From an uncultured Clostridia bacterium (GTDB lineage Bacteria > Bacillota > Clostridia > Christensenellales > CAG-138), in NCBI GenBank assembly GCA_937915925.1, contig CALGGM010000055.1:1-22771 (forward strand): a stretch of 22,771 nt of DNA, read 5' to 3'. The notes under the pieces were generated by a model. That model did not search any database. It was given only the letters and a program-made list of their open reading frames with translations, and was not told the DNA's origin. The translations under genes were made by a program, and so were the position numbers. Of the stretch, positions 1-7,709 are shown in pieces (the first letter of the stretch is position 1; each line of letters opens with the position of its first letter).

Positions 1-19
1 TTCATTTGAATCATCTCGC

Positions 20-44
20 CGCAAATGGTCTGACCCCTTTTGCG
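20..44. repeat. Small nested hairpin at the left edge
   Basis: The arms CGCAAA (20-25) and TTTGCG (39-44) pair, with GGT/ACC nested inside. The GGTCTGACC core resembles the palindromic cores seen beside some Y1-transposase/REP-type elements. With only 19 bases to its left, an element end, a gene end and chance structure cannot be told apart. One reading frame ends at the TGA at 51-53 and could be the tail of an outside gene. Confidence 0.3.
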
Positions 45-52
45 ACAGCCTG

Positions 53-78
53 AGGAGCCGAAAGGCTCCTTTTTGTTT
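53..78 (+). terminator. Rho-independent terminator of a gene left of the window
   Basis: A 7-bp stem AGGAGCC/GGCTCCT (53-59 with 64-70) closes a GAAA tetraloop and is followed by TTTTTGTTT. The geometry is that of an intrinsic terminator in the plus direction. It implies a plus-strand gene ending at or just before the left edge. Confidence 0.8.
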
Positions 79-97
79 GATAGAGCGACCTTTATCC

Positions 98-128
98 GTA
101 GGGGCGGATATCATCCGCCCGCGCAACA
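98..128. repeat. GTAGGGG hairpin repeat, copy a
   Basis: The prefix GTAGGGG (98-104) runs into a perfect inverted repeat GGGCGGAT/ATCCGCCC (102-109 with 113-120) with a 3-nt loop, then the tail GCGCAACA. The stem and tail recur at 310-334. Several relatives with different stems lie within the next 300 bp. No coding sense is seen. Confidence 0.7.
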
Positions 129-180
129 ACCCTTCCGACGACCTATCGGTCGCCACCTCCCCTTACACAGGGGAGGCAAG
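126..180. repeat. ACAACCCT repeat, copy 1
   Basis: The element starts ACAACCCT (126-133) and ends with the hairpin CCTCCCC/GGGGAGG (156-162 with 170-176) followed by CAAG. The same start and the same hairpin-plus-GGCAAG end occur in the element at 18887-18951. This supports a dispersed repeat family rather than chance structure. Confidence 0.65.
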
Positions 181-197
181 AAAAATGTCAAGGGCTC

Positions 198-225
198 GTA
201 GGGGACGCCGACCTCAGCGTCCCGG
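198..225. repeat. GTAGGGG hairpin repeat, copy b
   Basis: The prefix GTAGGGG (198-204) is followed by an inverted repeat GGGACGC/GCGTCCC (202-208 with 217-223) and an 8-nt loop. The prefix matches copy a, but the stem sequence is different and is still perfectly paired. Confidence 0.6.
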
Positions 226-247
226 GAAAGACTTGCGGTTCAAATGA

Positions 248-296
248 CTACCCTTCAGTCGGCTACGTCGCCAGCTTCCCTGACAAGGGGAGCTCG
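248..296. repeat. ACAACCCT-type repeat, degenerate copy 2
   Basis: The order is CCCTTC, a short GC-rich arm, then a hairpin AGCTTCCC/GGGGAGCT (273-280 with 287-294, one G-U pair). The layout matches copy 1 and the right-hand copies but has diverged. Confidence 0.5.
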
Positions 297-309
297 ATAT
301 GAAACCGCA

Positions 310-334
310 GGCGGATCGCATCCGCCCGCGCAAC
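310..334. repeat. GTAGGGG hairpin repeat, copy c (prefix lost)
   Basis: The inverted repeat GGCGGAT/ATCCGCC (310-316 with 320-326) has a CGC loop and is followed by CGCGCAACA. Apart from two loop bases, positions 311-335 match 104-128 of copy a. The GTAGGGG prefix is absent. Confidence 0.6.
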
Positions 335-342
335 AGCGGAAC

Positions 343-365
343 GGGAAGATGATATCTTCCCCTAC
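343..365. repeat. GTAGGGG hairpin repeat, copy d (inverted)
   Basis: A perfect inverted repeat GGGAAGAT/ATCTTCCC (343-350 with 354-361) ends in CCCCTAC (359-365). Read on the minus strand it is GTAGGGG plus hairpin, so it is the family in reverse orientation. Relative to copy a, both arms changed together (CGG to AAG, CCG to CTT), so pairing is kept. Confidence 0.6.
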
Positions 366-380
366 AGGTTGGCTTCATCC

Positions 381-401
381 GTAGGGAGCGGATCGCATCC
401 G
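381..401. repeat. GTAGGGG hairpin repeat, copy e (degenerate)
   Basis: GTAGGGAGCGGAT is followed by CGC and ATCCG, giving a 5-bp stem (389-393 with 397-401). The TTCATCCGTAGGG context resembles the start of copy a. The right end is decayed. Apart from these repeats and candidate promoters I see nothing else in 79-535. Confidence 0.5.
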
Positions 402-411
402 GCTGACGATC

Positions 412-486
412 TTGACAGAGGATCGAAAGAAATTATGAAAAAAGTACAAATATGGGATGGATTTTTTGGGATGGGTCGTGTATAAT
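412..486 (+). promoter_or_regulatory. Candidate promoter region of the secreted PHP gene
   Basis: Two candidates are visible. The first is TTGACA (412-417), a 16-nt spacer and TATGAA (434-439). The second is a perfect TATAAT (481-486) with only a poor -35 (TGGATT, 458-463). Either would give a leader of roughly 75-120 nt before the ATG at 566. The leader has short inverted repeats but no riboswitch I recognise. Confidence 0.45.
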
Positions 487-565
487 TAGACTTGTATAAA
501 TAGGGGTAGTCTGCCCTTGCGGCTTTTATCCCGCTATGAATCTATGTAGGAGGAGACAAGAACAC

Positions 566-3500
566 ATGAAAAAAGCATTGGCACTCATCCTGTCGCTTTT
601 GATGGTGCTCGCGCTGATTCCGGCAACCTTTGCCGAGGGCGAGGTTGCGATTGCCATGGATGCGGCGCCTGCGAACGGCGATAAGATCGTGATGTATTAT
701 CCGACCGGAAACACCGTAATCAGCACGGTTGCCAGCGACAACAAGCTGACCGGGGTCAGCGTCACCGTAGACGGCGGCAGCATCGTTTTGCCGACGGGCA
801 CGGCGATGTTCGATGTGACTGTTAACGAAGCGGGCGAATATGCTTTCACGGTCGATGGGAAGTACCTGACCACCGGCGAAACGGGTGGCTCGCTGACGTT
901 CAATGACACGCTGACTGATTACGGTCTGTGGGTCCTCGAACCCATCGAAGGCGAGGGATACCTTGTCAAAAACAAGGCGGCGGCATACAGCGGTAAACCG
1001 CAGTACATCGAGGTTTACAACAGCCTGTTTACGACGTACAGCTACAAGGAATCCAATCAAAAATACTTCCTGTTGCAGTTCTTTATGGTCACGGACGAAG
1101 TGACAGTTCTGGCACCGACGGCAGATCCCGCCGCCGGCACGATCGCAAAGGGCGGCACAGTGAAGCTTACCACGGCAACGGAAGGGGCAGACATCTACTG
1201 GAAGATCGGTGAGGACGGCGAGTTTGCAAAGTACACCGCGCCGATCACGATCGACGAGAACTGTTCGATCTTCGCCTATGCGGAGAAGAACGGTAAGCAG
1301 TCTGCTGTTGCGGAGTTTGCTTACACGGTCTTTGAAGGCGCGATGAGCATTCCGCAGGCGCTCGCCGCGGGTGATGTCGCAAGCGCAAAGGTCGTTGGTC
1401 AGCTCGTGTACCGCTTCGGTAACTTCGGCTCGATCAACTCTGCGGTCCTGCAGACGAAGATCGATGGCGAGGTTTACGCGCTGCAGGCATACAATTCGAT
1501 GGACGTTGACACCTCCGAGAATCCGATCGAGGTCGGTGACTGGCTGGTCATGACCGGTAAGCTCGGCGCTTATGGCGGCGTGCAGCAGATCCAGTCGATG
1601 ACCGAGATCCGCAAGGCGACTCCCGAGGAGATCATCGGCGAAAGCGCGATCGAGCCGCAGGTGTTCGACGACTTCTCGCAGGTCAGTGCGAACCACGCGA
1701 ACCTTCTGACCGAGTACATCATGGTCAGAAACGTCACGCTCGGCGAGTATAAGGACAACGGCTCCACCACCGTTACCGACAGCAAGGGCAACTCGATGCC
1801 GATCTACCGCGCAGCGCCCTATCCGGTCGGCGTGGAGGCGGGCGACGTCGTGAACCTGTACGCGATCGTTTCGCAGTACAACTCGACCAAGCAGTTAAGA
1901 AACGGCTCCTCGAAGGACTACGTTCCCACGAGCGATAACAAAGCGCCGGTCATCACGCGCGTGAACAACGCGGAAGCGGAAGTCGGCAAGGCATACACCT
2001 TCTCCGTAACGGTGCAGGATGCGAGCGGCGTGGACAGCGTGAGCCTCGAGCTTCTGAAGGGCGAGGAATCCCTTCTCACGCTGGAGCCGGACGGCGTCGA
2101 GGACGACACCTATAAATTCCTGATCCCGGCAAGCGCCATCACCGGCGGCAACCTGACCGTGAAGATCACGGCGGCGGATAAGTGGGAGCCCGCGAACGTC
2201 GCGGTCGAGACCTTCGAGCTCGTCGTTATCGACCTCCCGCAGATCCTTTCCTATCTGCCCGAAGCGAACAGCGCGACCGGCGAGAACAAGCGTCCGGAAA
2301 TCTCCGTCACGTTCGCTAACTGCGGCGAAAATCCGACGGTTGAAATGAAACTGAACGACGTCGCGGTCACCCCGGTCGTCGAAGGCAACACCGCGACCTA
2401 CACGCCCGACAAGGACATGGAGGACGGCAAGGTCACCGTGTACGTGAAGATCACGCGTGCGGACGGCAAGTCCTATGAAACCACGTGGAGCTTCACCGTC
2501 GGCGTTGCGACCTATCAGCTCTACTTCGGCGAGCTGCATTCGCACACCGCGGAGTATTCCGACGGTACCGGCACGCTCGAGCAGGCGTTCGAGCATGCAA
2601 GGCAGGCGGAAAGAATTGACTTCCTTGCGGTCACCGACCACTCGAACTACTACGACACCAAGGACAATCCGAACGGCGATCTCACCGACGCATCGAAGGG
2701 CAAGATGACCGCGGACGGTTCCATGACGCTGTGGCAGGAAGCGAAGAAAACCGCGGAGCAGTATGCGGACGACAGCTTCATCCCGATCGTCGGCTTCGAG
2801 ATGACGTGGTCCGGTCAGTACGGCCATATCAACACGTTCAACTCGATCGGCTTCGAATCGCGCAACCTTCCGAAGTACGTCGTGAAGGGCGGTCCGGGTC
2901 TGGTCGCGTACTATGACCGTCTGGTCGAGGTGGCGCGTCTCGATAAGGAGAACGGCAGAAAGACCACGATCAACCAGTTCAACCATCCGGGCACCACGTT
3001 CGGTACGTTTGAAGACTTCGCGCACTACACCCCCGCGTACGACGAGCTGATCACCATGATCGAGGTCGGCAACGGCGAGGGCAAGGTCGGCGGTTCGATG
3101 TACTGGCCTTCCTACCAGTATTACACCATGGCGCTGGACAAGGGCTGGCACCTTGCGCCGACGAACAACCAGGATAACCACAAGGGCGGCTGGGGCGACA
3201 GCAACACCTGCCGTGACGTTATCTATACCGACAACTACTCCGAGGAAGGCATCTACGACGCGCTGCGCAACATGACGATGTACGCGACTGAAGACAACGA
3301 CCTCGAAATCTACTATACGCTCAACGACAACGTGATGGGCTCGATCCTGAATCTCGAGCAGGGCGAAAAGCTCAACATCCGCGTCGACTTCAAGGATCCG
3401 ACCGACAAGGTGCAGAAGGTCTCCGTCATCGCGAACGGCGACGTGACCGTTGCATCGAAGACGTTCAACGCGCAGTCCGGTTCGTGGGAAGTCGAGCTTG

Positions 3501-5848
3501 ACAACAACTACTCCTACTACTATATCCGCGTGGACGAGGTCGACTCCGACATCGCGGTCACCGCGCCCGTCTGGACGAGCGAGACCGTCAAGGTCGGCAT
3601 GTCGCCCGTCGAGAAGGACACCGCCATCGAGCTGAAGGATGAACCGATCACGTTCATCGTTCCGCTGTACAACTACGAAGAAGCAGCGATCGGCGAGGAC
3701 GCCTCCGCGATCGACTTCACGATCACCAAGGTCGAGTACTCCGTTGCAGGCGAGCTGCTCGAAACGGTCGAGAACCCGAAGTTCTCCGACGGCACCTCGA
3801 CGCTGACCGCAGCGAAGCAGGACGACAAGCTGACGTGGACCTACACGCCGACCGAGACCGGCCGCTTCACGATGGAGGTCAAGGTCACCGGTACGTTCCG
3901 CGGCGCGGAATACGTGTTCAACGGCAACCTCGGCTTCACGGTGCGCGACGGCGCAGACATGTCGCTGATGCTGATCGACGCGGGTCACAGCAACTTCTAT
4001 ATCTCCGGTAACTACGCGGATTCCGACACGGCGTTCATCGAGCTTGCGGCGCAGTACGGCGTCAAGTCGCAGCACATCACCGAGCCGATCACCGATGCGG
4101 TGCTCGAAAACTGCGACCTGCTCGTTCTGACCGTCCCGTTCAAGGGCGCGAACATCTCGGTAAGCGATTCGCTCTACACCAAGGACGAGATCGCGGCAAT
4201 CAAACGTTATGCGGAGCGCGGCGGCAACTTCATCATCTGCTCGAAGTCCGACCGTCTTGAACCGGCAAACGAAACGGAATGGGCAAGCGTCATCTCGAAT
4301 GAGATCCTCGAAGCCGTCGGCGCAAAGGCGCGCGTGGGCAAGGGCATCGTTTCCGACGCGGACAACATGACCAACGAGTCCTACCGTCTGCACTTCACCG
4401 GCAAGGACTTCTACAACTGGGACAACCCGCTGACCGAGTATCTCATCGAGAACACGAACCTGATGTTCTCCTGCTACAACGCGGCACCGATCATCCTGAA
4501 CGGTGCGACGAGCGTCGTCAACGCGTTCGATACCTCGTTCGTCAGCTCGTACCCGCTGTACTATGACGGCGGCAGAAACGTCACGAAGGACAAGATCTAC
4601 CAGCCGTACTACGATGCGGCAGGCGATCAGGACACGATCAGCGTGCTCGCGTTTGAAGAACTGCCCACGGGCGGCTTCTGCATCACCTCCGGCGTCACCT
4701 TCTTCTCCACGTTCGAGGTCAAGGTCGAGATGGAGAGCGCGGCAACGCTGCAGAACACGAACTACCAGATCGTTGTGAACCTCTTTAAGATGATCCATCC
4801 CAGTGAGGTCACGCCGATCGCCGACATCCACGAGGCGGGCAAGCTCAACACCTCGTACACGATTGAGGGTTATGTCACCTCCAACGCGTCCGGCTACGAC
4901 AAGGATACCGCGTTCTTCGACTGCATCTACATCCAGGACGAGAGCGGTCGCGGCATCAACGTGTTCCCGGTTGCGGGCCGCTATGAGATCGGTCAGAAGC
5001 TGCGCATCACCGGTATGACCAGCGAGTACATGGGCGAGATTGAGCTGAACTGCGGCAACGACTACGGCGGAGACATTCAGGACATCACGCTGCGCGATGA
5101 AGAATACACCGCGGACGGCGTCACCACGAAGGGCTACGCGACCCGCGCAAGACTGCTCGAGGTTGCGATCACGATGGCGAACATGCAGACCATCGAGACC
5201 TATGTGATCGACGACGGCAACCTGAACATCGTCATCGATGAGATCTGCAAGGCGAACACCGAAGAGATCGTCGAAGCGGAGCTCCTCGAAACGGTCTCCA
5301 CGAATGACGCCTCGAGCGCCGAAAAGGTCGGCAACCTCGTTGCGTTCAGCGGCAAGGTCACCAAGGTCGAGTATGACGCGAACGGTGTGCTCGGCGCGAT
5401 CCATGTGGACGACGGTAGCGGCGAAGTCATCGTGTTCCTCGACGGCTACATCAACTGCAGCGAGGTCTGCGAGAAGGACGAGCAGGGCTACCATGATCTG
5501 AGCTGGGTCAAGGAGGGCGTGTTCCTCAGCGCTCGCGGCATCGCATCCATCGGCCAGAACAGCTACGAGTTCTCCGATCAGATCGGTCCGCGCATCCGTA
5601 CCCGCAGCCGTGCGGATATCGTTGAGCTGGTTCCGGCGTACGGCGACGCGAACTGCGACGGCAAGATCACTTCCGCGGACGCGGCGCTCGTGCTGCGCGC
5701 GCTGGTCGGTCTCTCCGCGCTGACGCAGGAAGGCACGCTGAATGCGGACGTCAACGGCGACGGCGAGGTCAACGCGGCTGACTCTGCGGCGATCCTCCGC
5801 TATGTCGTCGGTCTCATCACCGAATTCGACGCGGAAAAAGCGGAATAA
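566..5848 (+). CDS. Secreted multidomain PHP-type metallohydrolase with dockerin
   Basis: The start at 566 is chosen because AGGAGG lies 12 nt upstream and the protein then opens with a classic signal peptide (MKKALALILSLLMVLALIP..., likely cleavage after TFA, residue 23). Approximate domain order: unknown beta region 25-180; chitobiase C-terminal-like beta repeat 181-260; two OB-like segments 261-450; two Ig/FN3-like segments 459-650; PHP/CehA-like domain 650-930; beta region to about 1128; a DUF4350/ThuA-like (class I amidotransferase fold) segment 1130-1408; two more OB-like segments 1412-1685; type I dockerin 1692-1757. PHP metal ligands visible are H658 and H660 (ELHSH), D691-H692 (VTDHS), H807 (FNHPG) and D870/H872 (QDNH). 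The dockerin shows both calcium loops (DANCDGKITSAD, DVNGDGEVNAAD). Known of the family: PHP domains hydrolyse phosphoesters with bound metals. Inferred: an extracellular phosphoesterase or nuclease docked onto a cohesin scaffold; substrate unknown. Domain limits other than PHP and dockerin are by eye. Confidence 0.85.
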   Translation: MKKALALILSLLMVLALIPATFAEGEVAIAMDAAPANGDKIVMYYPTGNTVISTVASDNKLTGVSVTVDGGSIVLPTGTAMFDVTVNEAGEYAFTVDGKYLTTGETGGSLTFNDTLTDYGLWVLEPIEGEGYLVKNKAAAYSGKPQYIEVYNSLFTTYSYKESNQKYFLLQFFMVTDEVTVLAPTADPAAGTIAKGGTVKLTTATEGADIYWKIGEDGEFAKYTAPITIDENCSIFAYAEKNGKQSAVAEFAYTVFEGAMSIPQALAAGDVASAKVVGQLVYRFGNFGSINSAVLQTKIDGEVYALQAYNSMDVDTSENPIEVGDWLVMTGKLGAYGGVQQIQSMTEIRKATPEEIIGESAIEPQVFDDFSQVSANHANLLTEYIMVRNVTLGEYKDNGSTTVTDSKGNSMPIYRAAPYPVGVEAGDVVNLYAIVSQYNSTKQLRNGSSKDYVPTSDNKAPVITRVNNAEAEVGKAYTFSVTVQDASGVDSVSLELLKGEESLLTLEPDGVEDDTYKFLIPASAITGGNLTVKITAADKWEPANVAVETFELVVIDLPQILSYLPEANSATGENKRPEISVTFANCGENPTVEMKLNDVAVTPVVEGNTATYTPDKDMEDGKVTVYVKITRADGKSYETTWSFTVGVATYQLYFGELHSHTAEYSDGTGTLEQAFEHARQAERIDFLAVTDHSNYYDTKDNPNGDLTDASKGKMTADGSMTLWQEAKKTAEQYADDSFIPIVGFEMTWSGQYGHINTFNSIGFESRNLPKYVVKGGPGLVAYYDRLVEVARLDKENGRKTTINQFNHPGTTFGTFEDFAHYTPAYDELITMIEVGNGEGKVGGSMYWPSYQYYTMALDKGWHLAPTNNQDNHKGGWGDSNTCRDVIYTDNYSEEGIYDALRNMTMYATEDNDLEIYYTLNDNVMGSILNLEQGEKLNIRVDFKDPTDKVQKVSVIANGDVTVASKTFNAQSGSWEVELDNNYSYYYIRVDEVDSDIAVTAPVWTSETVKVGMSPVEKDTAIELKDEPITFIVPLYNYEEAAIGEDASAIDFTITKVEYSVAGELLETVENPKFSDGTSTLTAAKQDDKLTWTYTPTETGRFTMEVKVTGTFRGAEYVFNGNLGFTVRDGADMSLMLIDAGHSNFYISGNYADSDTAFIELAAQYGVKSQHITEPITDAVLENCDLLVLTVPFKGANISVSDSLYTKDEIAAIKRYAERGGNFIICSKSDRLEPANETEWASVISNEILEAVGAKARVGKGIVSDADNMTNESYRLHFTGKDFYNWDNPLTEYLIENTNLMFSCYNAAPIILNGATSVVNAFDTSFVSSYPLYYDGGRNVTKDKIYQPYYDAAGDQDTISVLAFEELPTGGFCITSGVTFFSTFEVKVEMESAATLQNTNYQIVVNLFKMIHPSEVTPIADIHEAGKLNTSYTIEGYVTSNASGYDKDTAFFDCIYIQDESGRGINVFPVAGRYEIGQKLRITGMTSEYMGEIELNCGNDYGGDIQDITLRDEEYTADGVTTKGYATRARLLEVAITMANMQTIETYVIDDGNLNIVIDEICKANTEEIVEAELLETVSTNDASSAEKVGNLVAFSGKVTKVEYDANGVLGAIHVDDGSGEVIVFLDGYINCSEVCEKDEQGYHDLSWVKEGVFLSARGIASIGQNSYEFSDQIGPRIRTRSRADIVELVPAYGDANCDGKITSADAALVLRALVGLSALTQEGTLNADVNGDGEVNAADSAAILRYVVGLITEFDAEKAE

Positions 5849-5862
5849 CGACAAGTAAACGG

Positions 5863-5897
5863 GGTGGGGGTTTCCGAGGAAATCCCCACCTTTTCTT
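5863..5897 (+). terminator. Strong intrinsic terminator after the PHP gene
   Basis: A 12-bp stem (5863-5874 with 5879-5890, one G-U pair) closes a CGAG loop and is followed by TTTTCTT. The next gene starts only 16 nt later, so its expression depends on read-through or on a promoter overlapping this hairpin. Confidence 0.85.
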
Positions 5898-5913
5898 AAC
5901 GGGAGGAAGAACG

Positions 5914-6732
5914 ATGCAGATCAAGATCAAAACGCCGACGCTGCTGGAGCAATGGAAGGCACTGTATGAACGGGAACGCCCGAACCTTCGTCCGAACGCG
6001 ATCACGGGCGAGGAGCTGGCGGCATTTATTCAGAGCGAATATGACGCAGTGTGGGTCGAGGACGAGGCGTACGCGAAGACCGTGACCGACGCGGTGAAGG
6101 GCAGCGTGCTGTTTTCGGAAAAGCTGAACGGAGAAGCGCCGAAGGTCCGCGTGTTCCGGCTTGCGGACGGATCGCTTTGCGGCGTCGATCTCGTGTCCGG
6201 CATGTTCCTTGCCGAAAACGAAACGGTGCGCGACGCGCTGACCTTCCGGAAAGGGCTTGACGAAGCCGATCTGGACAATATGATCCGGACCGCGGACTGG
6301 CTGAGATGCAAAAACCTCGCCGAACAAGCCGACGGGAAACAGAGCTGTATCACGTTCGTGAAAAAGGAAAGCGAAACGACCGCGTTCGACGCCCTGCGCG
6401 AGGCAAGCCATACGGCGGGCGTCTATGCCGTGTATCTTCGCGGCGACAGGTGCAGCACCGCGCGGCGGTTCTTTCGGGAAATCTCCGCGGCGATGCAGTT
6501 TCCGAAGGGATTCGGCGAAAACTGGGACGCGCTGTCCGAGTGCCTCACAGATCTCGACTGGCTGTCTTTCCAAGCGGTGACGGTCGTGATCGACGATTAT
6601 GACAAGCTGTTCGGCACGCGAAAGCGCGGCAGGCAGGACAGGGAAACGCTCTGCGCCGTGTTCGAAACATCTGCCGCGTTCTGGGCAAAGCTCGGCGTCC
6701 CGTTCCGCGTGATCGCGGTCTGCGGAGAATAG
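5914..6732 (+). CDS. Barstar-domain protein with an uncharacterised N-terminal domain
   Basis: A GGGAGGAAGAACG ribosome site directly precedes the ATG. The 272-residue protein has two parts. Residues 1-150 match no family I recognise; they are soluble-looking, with no signal or membrane segment. Residues 168-272 are a barstar-family inhibitor: a beta strand (VYAVYLRG), a helix, the diagnostic FGENWDALSECLTDL, then strands VTVVIDDYD and FRVIAVCGE. Compared with barstar from Bacillus amyloliquefaciens, the barnase-contacting Asp35 is kept (D205), Asp39 is replaced by Glu (E209) and Trp38 by Ser (S208). The family binds and blocks barnase-type RNases in the cytoplasm. No barnase is seen here, so this is an orphan inhibitor, an immunity protein to a foreign toxin, or a repurposed domain. 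It follows the PHP gene after a terminator, so co-transcription is doubtful. Confidence 0.75.
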   Translation: MQIKIKTPTLLEQWKALYERERPNLRPNAITGEELAAFIQSEYDAVWVEDEAYAKTVTDAVKGSVLFSEKLNGEAPKVRVFRLADGSLCGVDLVSGMFLAENETVRDALTFRKGLDEADLDNMIRTADWLRCKNLAEQADGKQSCITFVKKESETTAFDALREASHTAGVYAVYLRGDRCSTARRFFREISAAMQFPKGFGENWDALSECLTDLDWLSFQAVTVVIDDYDKLFGTRKRGRQDRETLCAVFETSAAFWAKLGVPFRVIAVCGE

Positions 6733-6790
6733 AACGGCAGCAGACGGAAAGGCGCCTTTTCTCAAAAGGAACGGGAGCCCGAACCGGATG

Positions 6791-6914
6791 TGTCATCCTG
6801 AGAAGCGAAGCGACGAAGGATCTCAGAACGAACAGCAATCGAGCGTTCGGAGATTCTTCGCCGCTTTATTTCGTTTCGGGAGCGCCGCCGCGCATCGCGA
6901 AGGCTGAGAATGGC
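6791..6914. repeat. MITE-like element with imperfect terminal inverted repeats
   Basis: It starts TGTCATCCTGAG (6791-6802) and ends CTGAGAATGGCA (6903-6914), whose reverse complement matches the start at 9 of 12 positions. Inside, CGAAGGATCTC (6814-6824) pairs with GAGATTCTTCG (6850-6860), and CGAAC/GTTCG is nested within, giving a 47-nt hairpin. The first 34 nt recur at 19049-19082 with 31 of 34 identical. No ORF is present. It fills most of the gap between the convergent barstar and acetyltransferase genes. Confidence 0.6.
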
Positions 6915-6947
6915 ATCGCTTTCCGGAAGCTGCCTGTAACGTAATAC

Positions 6948-7463
6948 TTAGTCTAAATTCAGCTTATAATAATGGGCGTCAAAATAGGTTTCTTCTCCCC
7001 ATTTTTTATAGCGTGTTTTTCTGTCCTCCGAAAACCCGAATTTACGCAGAAGCGCAACCGACGCAAGATTGTCATCTGCCACCTCGCCCGTGACGGACTT
7101 GCCGCCTTCCGCCTTCACCCGGCGAATGATGGCGTCAACCATTTCGGTCCCGAGCCCTTGCTTCCAATGCTCTTTTGAAATGCAATATCCGATATCGTAA
7201 TTTCCGTTTTCGGGGAATATGCAGCAGGTGCCGACAGGCGCACCGTCCTCTTTCCGTTCGGCGATCAGAAAATATCCCTCCGGATTGTCTTCCATTTCAT
7301 CAACACATTTGAGATACGCTTCATCCATATTCTCACGGGCAGGATCGCTCATATACTTCCCGTTTTCTTTGTCTCCCCATAGAGACAGCGTAAAGTCCTT
7401 ATCGGATTTCTGCCAAGAACGGATCGTCAGTCTCGGCGTTTCCATATTTTGAATAAGCAGCAT
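6948..7463 (-). CDS. GNAT-family N-acetyltransferase (RimJ/RimL-like)
   Basis: The 171-residue protein has the Acetyltransf_3 pattern: an N-terminal strand ETPRLTIRSW, a central VGTCCIFPENGNYDIGYCI strand pair, the acetyl-CoA loop region HWKQGLGTEMVDAIIRRV (Q/R-x-x-G-x-G/A-like), and the late motif NLASVALLRKFGFSE. The family transfers acetyl from acetyl-CoA to an amine, as in ribosomal protein N-termini, small metabolites or antibiotics; the substrate cannot be told. The minus-strand start has GGAGGA about 10 nt upstream; an internal Met at residue 7 is an alternative. It is a single gene, convergent with the barstar gene, with its own candidate promoter. Confidence 0.85.
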   Translation of the reverse strand: MLLIQNMETPRLTIRSWQKSDKDFTLSLWGDKENGKYMSDPARENMDEAYLKCVDEMEDNPEGYFLIAERKEDGAPVGTCCIFPENGNYDIGYCISKEHWKQGLGTEMVDAIIRRVKAEGGKSVTGEVADDNLASVALLRKFGFSEDRKTRYKKWGEETYFDAHYYKLNLD

Positions 7464-7502
7464 TGTGTCGCTCTCCTCCGTAAATCCCGATTTATCGCAT
7501 TG

Positions 7503-7531
7503 ATTCTACCATAGATTCCGATCGGGCGCAA
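7503..7531 (-). promoter_or_regulatory. Candidate extended -10 promoter of the GNAT gene
   Basis: On the minus strand TTGCGC (7531-7526) is followed by a 17-nt spacer and TAGAAT (7508-7503), preceded by TGG, which makes an extended -10. The -35 is weak (3 of 6). Confidence 0.5.
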
Positions 7532-7534
7532 CGA

Positions 7535-7567
7535 AAAGCACAGCGGTGCAGTACCCGACTGTGCTTT
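7535..7567 (-). terminator. Hairpin, possible weak terminator
   Basis: A 9-bp stem AAAGCACAG/CTGTGCTTT (7535-7543 with 7559-7567) has a 15-nt loop. On the minus strand it is followed by a short T run (CTTTTCG). It may insulate the GNAT gene from transcription arriving from the flavodoxin operon. Positions 7568-7634 hold nothing I recognise. Confidence 0.4.
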
Positions 7568-7624
7568 CGAAATGCCCCTTTGAAGAATTCCCTCACATGA
7601 AAGGAAAACAATACAAGAATAGTT

Positions 7625-7673
7625 CCAAAAACCACAAGACCGCCGGAACGAAAGGAAAAAAGCGGCGGTCTTG
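7625..7673 (-). terminator. Terminator of the DUF3793-flavodoxin operon
   Basis: An 11-bp perfect stem CAAGACCGCCG/CGGCGGTCTTG (7635-7645 with 7663-7673) has a 17-nt loop. On the minus strand it is followed by TGGTTTTTGG. It lies just past the flavodoxin stop at 7710. Confidence 0.65.
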
Positions 7674-7709
7674 TCGGTGGTAGGTTTATCTGATGAAGGA
7701 GGTGTGTTT

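Noticed and set aside
98..401. CRISPR array
   Set aside because: The repeats are palindromic, unequally spaced, in both orientations and differ in stem sequence; there are no regular spacers and no cas genes.
435..485. A 16-codon frame starting MKKVQIW upstream of the PHP gene, as a leader peptide
   Set aside because: No good ribosome site, and it overlaps the candidate promoter elements, so it may not be transcribed.
1895..5854. A 1319-residue open frame antisense to the PHP gene
   Set aside because: Its product is rich in Arg, Val, Asp and Leu with no recognisable domain and no ribosome site, and it mirrors the codon bias of the real gene, whose domains and signal peptide are clear.
6748..6769. 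Terminator after the barstar gene
   Set aside because: AAAGGCGCCTTT and CCTTTT-CTC-AAAAGG can fold, but no T run follows in either direction.
5914..6947. Toxin-antitoxin pair with the barstar protein
   Set aside because: No barnase-like or other small toxin gene lies beside it; the next gene is a convergent acetyltransferase.
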